Shown here: positions 52,659-60,826 of the stretch, piece by piece
Layout of the letters: every line of letters begins with the position of its first letter
Numbering within the stretch: position 1 is the stretch's first letter
From: Puia dinghuensis
Lineage (GTDB): Bacteria; Bacteroidota; Bacteroidia; Chitinophagales; Chitinophagaceae
Assembly: GCF_014642875.1 (NCBI RefSeq)
Contig: NZ_BMJC01000008.1
Location: forward strand, 62,001 to 126,000
Length of the DNA stretch: 64,000 nucleotides
Reading direction: 5' to 3'
The notes under the pieces: generated by a model
The model's database searches: none
Told to the model about the DNA's origin: nothing
Seen by the model: only the letters and a program-made list of their open reading frames with translations
Made by a program: the position numbers and the translations under genes

Positions 52659-53729
52659 TCAAAAGGCATTCATAGCCGCCGTGGGCTCGCCGTTGCTGCC
52701 GAAGGCGCCGGAGCCATAGCCCTGCCAGTTGTTGTAGCATTCCGGTTCCCAATAGAAGACGCCGAGGCCGCCGGAGACGGATTTGGTTTTGGCAATGAGG
52801 TCCTTCAAAAAGTTTTCGCAGTCGGTGGGGTCGTTGACGGGCATGCCCGCTTCGCAGATGATGACTTGCTTGCCATAACGCGATACCATGTCCTGCATAT
52901 TGGCGAGGCATTCGCTGTTGAGGGTCGACCAGTTAGCAGCGGTGGGGTACATGCTCATCCCAACGACATCCCAGTTGCCGCTGTTGGCCTTGATGCCGTC
53001 GAAGAGCCAGCGGAAGGTAGTGTTGTCATAGCCATTGGCCAGGTGCACGACAACCTTGCACGAGGGGAAGACCGCCTTGGTTGCATTGTAGCCGCAGTTG
53101 ATTAGCCACGCATATTGCTTCATGTTGGTAGACGCCTGCCCGTCCGGCCAGAGCATGCCGTTGTTGGTCTCATTGCCTACCTGCACCCAGGTGGGGGTTA
53201 TGCCATTGGAGCTTAAGGTTTGCAGACAGCTTTGGGTATAGTTGTAGACGGTGTTCATGAGACTGGTGAAGCTGAGGCTGCTCCAGGCGGCGGGAACGGT
53301 CTGGTGGCCGGGGTCCGCCCAGGTGTCACTGTAGTGGAAATCGATCATGATGTTCATCCCGGCAGCCTTTGCCCGCTTCGCCTTTGCCACGACATCATTG
53401 AGGTTGCACCATCCGCCGGAAGGGTTGACCCATAGCCGCAGCCGGATGGCGTTGATGCCTTTGCCGGCCAGGATAGTAAAGAGGTCTTGCTGTACGCCAC
53501 TGTTGTTGTAGAACTTATAACCCGAGGATTCCATCTGGGTGAGCCAACTGACATCCGATCCATAAGCGAAGGAGGACGAAGCCGCGGCGGTTGTTGTGGT
53601 CGTGGTGGCCGTGGTGACTTTTGAGGACGCGGGAGTGCTGGAAGTGGTGGTGGATTGGACTGGGGTGGTCTTCATACATGCGCCCAGGCCGGAGATGGCC
53701 AGGAGGCAAACAATCGTTTGTAATTTCAT
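52659..53729 (-). CDS. Arabinogalactan endo-beta-1,4-galactanase (GH53)
   Basis: Cleaves beta-1,4-galactan side chains of pectin. 356 residues. Lipoprotein-like signal (TIVCLLAISGLGAC), then a Thr/Ser/Ala-rich spacer, then the GH53 barrel: SFAYGSDVSWLTQMESSGY, INAIRLRLWVNPSGGWCN, MIDFHYSDTWADPG, acid/base Glu in VQVGNETNNGMLWP (about 186) and nucleophile Glu in VIICEAGMP (about 290), then YWEPECYNNW. Probably surface- or periplasm-anchored. Upstream lies an array of GATCGTGC repeats that may be its control region. Confidence 0.93.
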   Translation of the reverse strand: MKLQTIVCLLAISGLGACMKTTPVQSTTTSSTPASSKVTTATTTTTTAAASSSFAYGSDVSWLTQMESSGYKFYNNSGVQQDLFTILAGKGINAIRLRLWVNPSGGWCNLNDVVAKAKRAKAAGMNIMIDFHYSDTWADPGHQTVPAAWSSLSFTSLMNTVYNYTQSCLQTLSSNGITPTWVQVGNETNNGMLWPDGQASTNMKQYAWLINCGYNATKAVFPSCKVVVHLANGYDNTTFRWLFDGIKANSGNWDVVGMSMYPTAANWSTLNSECLANMQDMVSRYGKQVIICEAGMPVNDPTDCENFLKDLIAKTKSVSGGLGVFYWEPECYNNWQGYGSGAFGSNGEPTAAMNAF

Positions 53730-53785
53730 AATGGCTGTGTTTTAGCGGACTAAAGTTATGGGGGCTGGTTCGGCGGGCTTGTTTG

Positions 53786-53876
53786 GATCGTGCATTTTTT
53801 TGGTGCGATCGTGCATGTTATTCGGTGCGATCGTGCGGTTTGGTGCGATCGTGCGTGCCGTTTGGCCGGATCGTGC
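53786..53876. repeat. Five spaced GATCGTGC repeats upstream of GH53
   Basis: GATCGTGC occurs in the same orientation at 53786, 53807, 53829, 53847 and 53869 (spacing 21, 22, 18, 22 bases). Four have GC or GG just before. The array lies 57-147 bases upstream of the GH53 start codon, and downstream of the convergently placed AraC gene's stop. It may be a regulator-binding array or the product of slippage. Confidence 0.65.
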
Positions 53877-53904
53877 ATGTTACGTGGTTAGCCCGCGAGC
53901 AAGG

Positions 53905-54747
53905 TTAGCCGCCGATGCCCTTCCTGAACTCCCGGGGCCGCACACCCTTTTTTCGCAGGAAGATGCGGTTGAAATAGGTGAGGCTGTCGAATCCGCAGCG
54001 CCAGGCAATGGTCGAAATGGTATCATCGGATTCGCTAAGCAAATGGCAGGCATGGCCGATGCGGATATCAGCCAGATAGTCGGAGAATGTCTTTCCCGTT
54101 GTCCGTTTGAAGAATTTGCAGAAGGCACTCTCCGACAAATTGATCAGCGCTGCCATCTCCTTCAATGCTATCGGCTCGGCGCTGTGCCGGTGGATATATT
54201 GGAAGACCTTGGCGATGCGGCCTTCGGTCTTTTTGCTCACGGCGGGTTGAAAATAGGGAGAGGTCAAGGGCTGCGGAGAGGCAGCCGCCAGCGTCTGCAG
54301 CACGTCCAGCAGACTCGTGATGCGACCCACTGCGGTGGACATGGGCAGGCGTTCGATGGCATTCAGCAAGCTGCCCATACCCAAACCCTGCGTTGGAAAG
54401 AACAACCCCTGCGATGACTGCGCCAGCAGCTGCCTGATCCGTTCGCACTCGGGGTATTGCACCAGCGGGGCGATGAAGGCTTCGGAGAATTGTATCACCA
54501 CCGCAGCAGATGACGACTCGCTCACCCAGGTGTGCGGCAAGTCTGGACCGATGAGCACAAGGTCGCCCGGGGCAAAATATTCGTGGCTGTCCCCCACCAT
54601 CCGCTCGCCCGAACCCTGCAGGATCAGCGTAAGTTCATACTCGGGGTGATAGTGCCAGAGGAAAGGGAAAAAAGCGGTGTCATACCGATAGGCCAGATAC
54701 GAATCGGCTCCCCGCTTGCTAACGATATCCTCAAAAACTGCCTTCAT
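53905..54747 (-). CDS. AraC-family regulator with cupin sensor domain
   Basis: 280 residues. N-terminal cupin sensor (YRYDTAFFPFLWHYHPEYEL; GDLVLIGPDLPHTW), C-terminal AraC double helix-turn-helix from IAKVFQYIHRH to the signature CGFDSLTYFNRIFLRKKGV. Such regulators sense sugars. It is divergent from the PhyH-GH127 operon, its likely target, and its stop lies near the GH53 promoter. Confidence 0.9.
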   Translation of the reverse strand: MKAVFEDIVSKRGADSYLAYRYDTAFFPFLWHYHPEYELTLILQGSGERMVGDSHEYFAPGDLVLIGPDLPHTWVSESSSAAVVIQFSEAFIAPLVQYPECERIRQLLAQSSQGLFFPTQGLGMGSLLNAIERLPMSTAVGRITSLLDVLQTLAAASPQPLTSPYFQPAVSKKTEGRIAKVFQYIHRHSAEPIALKEMAALINLSESAFCKFFKRTTGKTFSDYLADIRIGHACHLLSESDDTISTIAWRCGFDSLTYFNRIFLRKKGVRPREFRKGIGG

Positions 54748-54855
54748 TGCACAAAATCTGTGTATTGGAAAGGAAAGTACGGAATTTTTGTCAATATAGT
54801 GTTGGTTTATGGTTGTTTAGTGCGGAAATGTGGACTTCGCGTTCGGTAGGTTTAC

Positions 54856-54893
54856 ATCGCTGATGACCCCGATAATCGCTGATAACCCCGATA
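54856..54893. promoter_or_regulatory. 19-base tandem duplication before the PhyH start
   Basis: Two copies of ATCGCTGATRACCCCGATA at 54856-54874 and 54875-54893 directly abut the ATG at 54895, leaving one base. The 19-base period is near two helical turns, as in AraC-type direct-repeat operators; position just at the start codon would instead suit translational control. Only one base differs between the copies. Confidence 0.5.
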
Positions 54894-54894
54894 A

Positions 54895-55716
54895 ATGACA
54901 ACCACGATCAAAAATGAATTGGCACAGCCCTATCCGCTGACGGCGGCTCAAATCGCCTTCTTCCGGGAGAACGGTTATATCAAGCTGCGACACGTTTTGT
55001 CCCCCGACACCATCCGGTATATGGATGAGACGATCACCAGGGAAGTACACCGACTCAACACCCAACACCTGCCGATGGATCAACGCGACACGTATGGGAA
55101 AGCATTCCTGCAGATAATGAATATCTGGGTCTATTCCCTCCCGGCGCGCGAGATCGTGTTCAGCGAAAGCCTTGCCAGGATCGCGGCCGAGCTGCTGGAA
55201 GTCAGTGGTGTACGGCTCTACCACGACCAGGCCCTGTACAAGGAACCCGGCGGTGGCCAAACGCCCTGGCATGCAGATCAATATTACTGGCCCCTCGCCA
55301 CAGACCGTACGGTGACGGTGTGGATACCCTTGCAGGAGACTCCTTTGCCCATGGGACCGCTTGAATTCAGCGCGGGGAGTAACCATCTTTCTACAGGGAG
55401 AGATCTCAAGATCGGCGATGAAAGCCAGGAGGTGCTCCACCGGGCGCTGCGCGATGAGGGCTATACGCATGTCGTCGAGCCCTTCAGCCTGGGCGATGTG
55501 AGCTACCACAACGGCTGGTTGTATCACCGCGCAGGCGCCAACCATACCGACCAGATGCGAAAGGTGATGACCATGATCTATATGGACAAGGACATGGTGC
55601 TGAAGGCGCCGGAAAACCCCAACCAGGTGAATGACTGGAACACCTGGTGCCCGGGCGCCAAAGTAGGCGAAGTGATCCAAACCGCAAGAAACCCCATATT
55701 ATTTGAGAAGGAATGA
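54895..55716 (+). CDS. Phytanoyl-CoA dioxygenase-family Fe(II)/2-oxoglutarate enzyme
   Basis: 273 residues. Iron ligands His and Asp in PWHADQYYWP, distal His in HRAGANHTD and the following Arg (QMRKVMTMIYMD). N-terminus LTAAQIAFFRENGYIKLRHV is typical of PhyH. The enzyme would hydroxylate an unknown, perhaps plant-derived, metabolite. Its stop overlaps the GH127 start (ATGA), so the two are translationally coupled and perhaps act on one compound. The divergent AraC regulator probably controls it. Confidence 0.88.
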   Translation: MTTTIKNELAQPYPLTAAQIAFFRENGYIKLRHVLSPDTIRYMDETITREVHRLNTQHLPMDQRDTYGKAFLQIMNIWVYSLPAREIVFSESLARIAAELLEVSGVRLYHDQALYKEPGGGQTPWHADQYYWPLATDRTVTVWIPLQETPLPMGPLEFSAGSNHLSTGRDLKIGDESQEVLHRALRDEGYTHVVEPFSLGDVSYHNGWLYHRAGANHTDQMRKVMTMIYMDKDMVLKAPENPNQVNDWNTWCPGAKVGEVIQTARNPILFEKE

Positions 55717-57743
55717 AGTGGTTGATATTTTTAATTCTGGTGATGGCGGCGGCGGCGCCTTGTGGTGATTCGCCCTTCACGCCAGTCGCCCGCCGGCCTG
55801 AAGTCTTCGAGCCCCTGCCCTTTGGCGCGATCCGGCCAGAAGGCTGGCTGGAGGCGCAGATGCGCAGTAACCTCAGGGGGTTCACCGGCCATCTCGACAG
55901 TCTGGCTCCCAACCTCATCATCAGGGACGATATCTACGGCAGAGATAGACTCACTAAAGACATCAAAAAGAAAGACGTCGGCGCATTGGCCGGAGGCGAC
56001 TCCGCCGCCGAGATACAGTACCTCTGGTGGAATAGCGAGACCCAGGGCAACTGGCGCGACGGCTTCATCCGATCGGCTATCCTCACCGGTGACGCGACGA
56101 TGCTGGCGCGTGCCCGGGCTTATGTCCGTCGCATGCTCGCCACCCAGGATGCTGACGGTTACCTCGGGATCTATGACCGTGACCTGCGCTATCGATTTGA
56201 CGGGGAGAACGGTGAGCTATGGTCGAAGACGACGTTGTTCAGAGGCCTGCTGGCCTGGTATGACTATAGCCACGATAGCAGCGTCCTGACGGCCGTCGAA
56301 AGGGCGGTGGACGATGTCATGCGGCATTATCCCGCCGGCACCTCGCATCCCTTCTATTCAAAGACTCCCTACGTAGGCGGGTTGTCACATGGGCTGATGT
56401 TCACCGACATCCTGGAGTCGCTGTTCCGCCTCACGGGCCGGCAGGTTTACCTGGACTATGCGTTGTTTCTGTACAAAGATTTTTCTGCGGCCAGTCTGTA
56501 TGAGGACGCGCAATATGATAAGATAATAGACCCGGCTTACCGGTTGCGCGGCCACGGCGTACACACCTACGAGCACCTCCGGGCGGTGGCTGCGGCTGCT
56601 TACGCTTCGGGCAACCCTGCGCTGCAGACAGCGCTCGATGACTACCTGCGCAAAATAGAAGGAGAGATAACGCCTTCGGGGGCGCCCGCAGGCGATGAAT
56701 GGATCGGCGGAAGACCTGGTGATGCGACGACAACCGGCTATGAATATTGTTCGCTGCACGAACTGATGGACGGTTATGCCGATCTGCTGGGTAAGACCGG
56801 CTCGGCCGGCTTTGGCGACAAGGTTGAACAGCTGTTCTTCAACGCTGCCCAGGGCGCCCGTGATCCCGGTGCTTCCTGCATCGCCTATCTAAAAACGGAC
56901 AACTCCTATTATATGACGGGAGGGCTCAACGGGGATAGTGGTAATCCGAGGCAGACGAGGTATAAGTATTCACCCGTTCATCAGGATGTTGCTGTTTGTT
57001 GCGTTCCGAATGCGGGGCGGATCGCGCCGTATTTCACCGATCGGATGTGGATGCTTTGCCCTTCCGGGCTGGTAGCGACGCTGCTGGGTCCTTGCAGGGT
57101 GACCACCACATGGAAGGGGACGGCCCTGACCATCAGGGAAAAGACCGGCTATCCCTATGACTTCTCTTTCGATTTCGAGGTGAACGCGAGCCGCCCCGTC
57201 CGCTTTACGCTGGCCATCCGCAAACCTTCATGGGCGACACGGGCAACTATCAGCGATGCATATACGGAGAAAGACGGCTATTTCCTCATTACGCGAACCT
57301 GGCAGCCGGGTGAAACGGTACACTTCCGCCTCTACCCCTCCGTAGCGGTTCACAGGGACCTTCATCATGCGGCCTGGTTCACCTACGGTCCACTGGTGCT
57401 TGCGCACGCTATTGCTGCGACGGGCCATGCGACAAAACATTACCCGCTGCCCGGGTTCTATGATTATCAATACCAGCCGGACAGCCTGGTGGTCTATGGT
57501 TATAAAGGCGGGCCGGTGGGGCAATCCGGCGACGGGGCGATCGAGCGTTTTGGCGAGGGGGCGATCGGGCGTATTGGCGACGGGGCGATCGGGCGTATTG
57601 GCGAGGGGGCGATCGGGCAATTCGGGGGCATCCGGTTCGAAGTGATGCTTGTTGACACGGCGGAGAAAAAAGAAAGCCGGGTTCCGTTGCGGCCCATGGG
57701 TAGTACGGTGCTGCGGCAGGTGACTTTCCCTGATGTGAGGTGA
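55713..57743 (+). CDS. GH127-type beta-L-arabinofuranosidase (DUF1680)
   Basis: 676 residues. A short hydrophobic head (MKWLIFLILVMAAAAP) is a likely signal peptide. The (alpha/alpha)6 barrel carries WWNSETQGNWRDGFI, TTTGYEYCSLHELM and VCCVPNAGR (about 428); Cys ligands and Glu of these motifs bind Zn, with one Cys as nucleophile in the GH127 family. It removes beta-L-arabinofuranose from plant glycoproteins or pectin. Residues about 605-637 are four repeats of an eight-residue unit (57528-57623) inserted in the C-terminal beta domain. The start overlaps the PhyH stop. Confidence 0.88.
   Translation: MKWLIFLILVMAAAAPCGDSPFTPVARRPEVFEPLPFGAIRPEGWLEAQMRSNLRGFTGHLDSLAPNLIIRDDIYGRDRLTKDIKKKDVGALAGGDSAAEIQYLWWNSETQGNWRDGFIRSAILTGDATMLARARAYVRRMLATQDADGYLGIYDRDLRYRFDGENGELWSKTTLFRGLLAWYDYSHDSSVLTAVERAVDDVMRHYPAGTSHPFYSKTPYVGGLSHGLMFTDILESLFRLTGRQVYLDYALFLYKDFSAASLYEDAQYDKIIDPAYRLRGHGVHTYEHLRAVAAAAYASGNPALQTALDDYLRKIEGEITPSGAPAGDEWIGGRPGDATTTGYEYCSLHELMDGYADLLGKTGSAGFGDKVEQLFFNAAQGARDPGASCIAYLKTDNSYYMTGGLNGDSGNPRQTRYKYSPVHQDVAVCCVPNAGRIAPYFTDRMWMLCPSGLVATLLGPCRVTTTWKGTALTIREKTGYPYDFSFDFEVNASRPVRFTLAIRKPSWATRATISDAYTEKDGYFLITRTWQPGETVHFRLYPSVAVHRDLHHAAWFTYGPLVLAHAIAATGHATKHYPLPGFYDYQYQPDSLVVYGYKGGPVGQSGDGAIERFGEGAIGRIGDGAIGRIGEGAIGQFGGIRFEVMLVDTAEKKESRVPLRPMGSTVLRQVTFPDVR
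57528..57623. repeat. 24-bp x4 tandem repeat inside the GH127 gene
   Basis: Units at 57528, 57552, 57576 and 57600, each GGCGAVGGGGCGATCGRGCG plus four bases. They encode GDGAIERF/GEGAIGRI/GDGAIGRI/GEGAIGQF in frame. Copies 2 and 3 differ by one base. Confidence 0.9.
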
Positions 57744-57810
57744 TTTTGCCTGACGTGAGGTGACTTTCCCGGGCATCGGGTTAAGCAGGGGGAGTTTTAA
57801 CCTATATCGA

Positions 57811-60800
57811 TCACTCGTCGAGCCAGTAGTTAGGTATCTTATCGTTGACTTGCCTATACTTTATTTCTATGGCTTTGAAGTGTTTCGTTGCGCAATCGAT
57901 CTTCCTTTTCTCGTTGGGAAATTGCAAAAGATTTGCATTCATGCTGCCTTTGGTTTCACGGACCAGTTGAACCTGGGTTTTACCATCATTGCCATATCTG
58001 ATGATACCCCAATCGGGATTGTAATTGCCGATTAGTTTGGGAATGCGAATTTTGAATGTCGCGGGGAATTTAAAATAGCAAACTATATTCCCGTCATTGT
58101 CGTCTACCTGAACTCGTTGTTGGATAAAATTCCGTTCGACATCGGAATCTGTTTGTATCTGGTCATACAGGCTATTGCTTGATCCAGGTATCAATTCTCT
58201 TTGCGGGAAATCTTTTTCAGAGGGGAAGAGAGCATTCAGATCGAATTGCTCGATACGGTTCGTTAACGTGTATTCGATCTTTTCTGAAATATGGTTAGCC
58301 AGTTGTTCTCTGATCTCCTTGATGAAGACGGACGAAAAACCTTCTGGATTCTCAAAGATCTTTTCTTGTTTAGAGGGTCTGATCGCTTTAAATATCGAAA
58401 TTAGAGTTGGTCGAGTCAGCCCGGTAGATTTCGAAGCCCTTTCGATGAGGTTAAAAACAGGATAAGCCTCTTGTGCCTGCTGAAGAGATCTTTGGTGTTG
58501 CAGTACGTCAGGATTTCCGCTGAAGAGATAAGGTTGCCCTTTATAGAGGATTGCTCCATTGCCGAAATAAACCATAGGGTCATTGGGATGTTCGACAATT
58601 TGTACGATCTTATACCCTAACAGATTTTTGTCTTTACTCTTTCTACCGAGATCGTATCCAAACGCGTACCATTGTTCGATGAGATCATTCCTGCCTTTGA
58701 TATCAGTGATATTTAATTTGAGCTTTGCATATCCTAATTTGGTTTCAAGTAGTGTGAGAGAGTAGTCACAGATGACGAATTCTCCCCTGCTTATAACGAT
58801 TTGCGGAGATGGGAAAACTACATTGGCACTGTTGAGTCTTGCAGCACATTGATCGATTAATTGTGGAGTGTCGATATTAATGGTGTATTCGGTTTGCCGT
58901 GCAAGGTTATTCCAAAATGACCTGAACTCTGCACTTTTGTAAATCTGGTCGTTCCGCTTTGCTTTGTCACGTTTCGCACTCGTCGGAGAGGGTGGTGGGA
59001 CATCGCCCGATTCAAGGTATTCACTTTGCAAAGAGGTAACATACGATTCGTAGGATTCGTTTGCGATGACAGTGAGAACATTTACGCTGTCGTCCTTAAT
59101 TTGTTCACCGTTGGTATTTCTGGCCAAACGAAGTCCGCGTCCGATCTCCTGACGCTTTCGATGTTCGGACTTTGTGGTGTTGAGCGTGCAAATACAGAAT
59201 ACATTTGGATTATCCCATCCCTCCCGAAGGGCAGAATGCGCAAAAATGAATGCCGTCTTCTCTGAGAAGCTCAGGAGCTTTTCTTTATCTTGCATAATAA
59301 GATGAAATGCTTCTTGCTCAGCTTCTTGTAGCTTCTTTTTTTCTGCCGAAGAAGCCCCGGTTAAGTCGAGAATATCCAGAAATCCGGAATCACCTTTCTT
59401 CTGAGCAAAGTATCCCTTGTGAACATATGCCGCATCCAGGTCTTTAAAGTGCTCGTTGGTAGCTTTTAGCTTATTGAAGGTGGCCTCAAAAGTCTTTTTA
59501 ATAAATGGGTCATCGCCTTTGTAATTAGCTACCTTATCTATAAAGAAAAGTGATAATACTTTGATGCCCTTCGCTTTCAGGGCTTTTTGCATTTCGAAGT
59601 GGTATTTAATAGTCTCTTCTATCTGTACCCTAAAAATCTCCTTCTTTGAAAGCGTAATCGTATCCGACGAGTTGCCATGTAAAACGAACTGATTTGTAAA
59701 AATGACCTGGTTGTTGATCGCATTGATTTCCTCGACGATAAGCTCACTGAATTCCGGATTATGGGTCTTTGGGAAAAGGGCATCCCCTTTTTTTATCTTG
59801 ATTGCGGCACTTGATTTGATCCCATTAACAATCACATGCGCTTGAAGATTTGCCGTTGGTAACCCCTTTTCATTCTCAATACTTTCAATCAGGAGTGATG
59901 ATTCATCGTCATTTAGATTATGTTGTTGGGTCACACCAAGTACTCTTATTTTCTTGACCAGGCCATGCCGGAAAGCGTCCACCGGGGAAAGCCTGTAAAT
60001 AAGGTTGTATTTATCGATGGGAGTTGCGCTATAGTTTAGCGCAAAAAGAGGGTTTAGTGTACGCAGCGCTTCCCTGGATAGGTCACTTCGGTAATTTTGG
60101 CTTTCGTCTAAGATGAGGATGGGCCTCGTGGCTTGGATATATTGGAAAGGAAGCCATTCTCCTTGTAGTTTTTCAGATGGTTTGAAGATAATATTACTGT
60201 TCTTATTGAAGCTGTCGATGGTGAGAAGCATAATTTCGGTGAAGGAAGAAGTCGCGAAACTCCTCACTCTACTGATCTGTCGTCCATCGTATTCGGTGAG
60301 GTGAACATTCGGATTCCCATATAGGGTCTTAAAATGCTCTTTGGTTTGTTTGAATGCTTTTAATGTTCCTTCATATATGGCTATACTTGGAACGACTATG
60401 ATGAATTTCCGGAATCCGTATTGTTGATTGAGTTCGTGAATGGTACGAAAATAGGTATATGTTTTCCCGGTGCCGGTTTCCATTTCTACTGTGAAGATCG
60501 GGTATCGTACAGATCGATCGTCGACTCCGGCTAACATGAAGCCATTATCGTAATCAAGAGATGGATTCATCGGAAGGCCGGCCTGAAATCCAATAGATTC
60601 CTTTTGTTTATTATTTGTGGTTACTACCTCATGGTAATTGCTATAAAGCCATTCCTCATCAAAATCATAAAAATCCTGAATGTTGGGGATGACGTCATTT
60701 TCGAGTTGAAACCCTGCAATATCTTGTGAAAAACCCTTGAAGAGACCCAAAACACTATCTATTGCCTCAATCTGATGTTGCTGATCAGCATCAAACTTAA

Positions 60801-60819
60801 ATTTTAAAGACTCTCTCAT
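57811..60819 (-). CDS. Type III restriction enzyme, Res subunit
   Basis: 1002 residues from the ATG at 60819, 7 bases after the mod stop; the upstream extension in the same frame overlaps mod and is unlikely. SF2 helicase: Walker A VEMETGTGKTYTY (about 116), DE-box LILDESQNY (about 236), motif VI HRKRQEIGRGLRLA. The C-terminal PD-(D/E)XK nuclease has YNPDWGIIRY and VRETKGS (about 940-965). It forms the restriction complex with Mod and cuts at a distance from unmethylated sites. The gene shares the mod orientation. Confidence 0.93.
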   Translation of the reverse strand: MRESLKFKFDADQQHQIEAIDSVLGLFKGFSQDIAGFQLENDVIPNIQDFYDFDEEWLYSNYHEVVTTNNKQKESIGFQAGLPMNPSLDYDNGFMLAGVDDRSVRYPIFTVEMETGTGKTYTYFRTIHELNQQYGFRKFIIVVPSIAIYEGTLKAFKQTKEHFKTLYGNPNVHLTEYDGRQISRVRSFATSSFTEIMLLTIDSFNKNSNIIFKPSEKLQGEWLPFQYIQATRPILILDESQNYRSDLSREALRTLNPLFALNYSATPIDKYNLIYRLSPVDAFRHGLVKKIRVLGVTQQHNLNDDESSLLIESIENEKGLPTANLQAHVIVNGIKSSAAIKIKKGDALFPKTHNPEFSELIVEEINAINNQVIFTNQFVLHGNSSDTITLSKKEIFRVQIEETIKYHFEMQKALKAKGIKVLSLFFIDKVANYKGDDPFIKKTFEATFNKLKATNEHFKDLDAAYVHKGYFAQKKGDSGFLDILDLTGASSAEKKKLQEAEQEAFHLIMQDKEKLLSFSEKTAFIFAHSALREGWDNPNVFCICTLNTTKSEHRKRQEIGRGLRLARNTNGEQIKDDSVNVLTVIANESYESYVTSLQSEYLESGDVPPPSPTSAKRDKAKRNDQIYKSAEFRSFWNNLARQTEYTINIDTPQLIDQCAARLNSANVVFPSPQIVISRGEFVICDYSLTLLETKLGYAKLKLNITDIKGRNDLIEQWYAFGYDLGRKSKDKNLLGYKIVQIVEHPNDPMVYFGNGAILYKGQPYLFSGNPDVLQHQRSLQQAQEAYPVFNLIERASKSTGLTRPTLISIFKAIRPSKQEKIFENPEGFSSVFIKEIREQLANHISEKIEYTLTNRIEQFDLNALFPSEKDFPQRELIPGSSNSLYDQIQTDSDVERNFIQQRVQVDDNDGNIVCYFKFPATFKIRIPKLIGNYNPDWGIIRYGNDGKTQVQLVRETKGSMNANLLQFPNEKRKIDCATKHFKAIEIKYRQVNDKIPNYWLDE

Positions 60820-60826
60820 CGTGTGT

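Noticed and set aside
53786-53876. CRISPR array
   Set aside because: Repeats are 8 bases and the spacers are similar to each other; no cas gene nearby.
54817-55680. 287-codon minus-strand frame opposite PhyH
   Set aside because: Shadow of the PhyH gene; the iron-binding motifs and operon coupling support the plus strand.
57528-57623. CRISPR-like regular repeat
   Set aside because: Units are contiguous with no spacers and are read in frame in GH127, so it is a coding tandem repeat.
57779-57802. Terminator hairpin GGTTAA/TTAACC between the convergent GH127 and res genes
   Set aside because: Stem of six mostly A/T pairs and no clean T-run; too weak to call.
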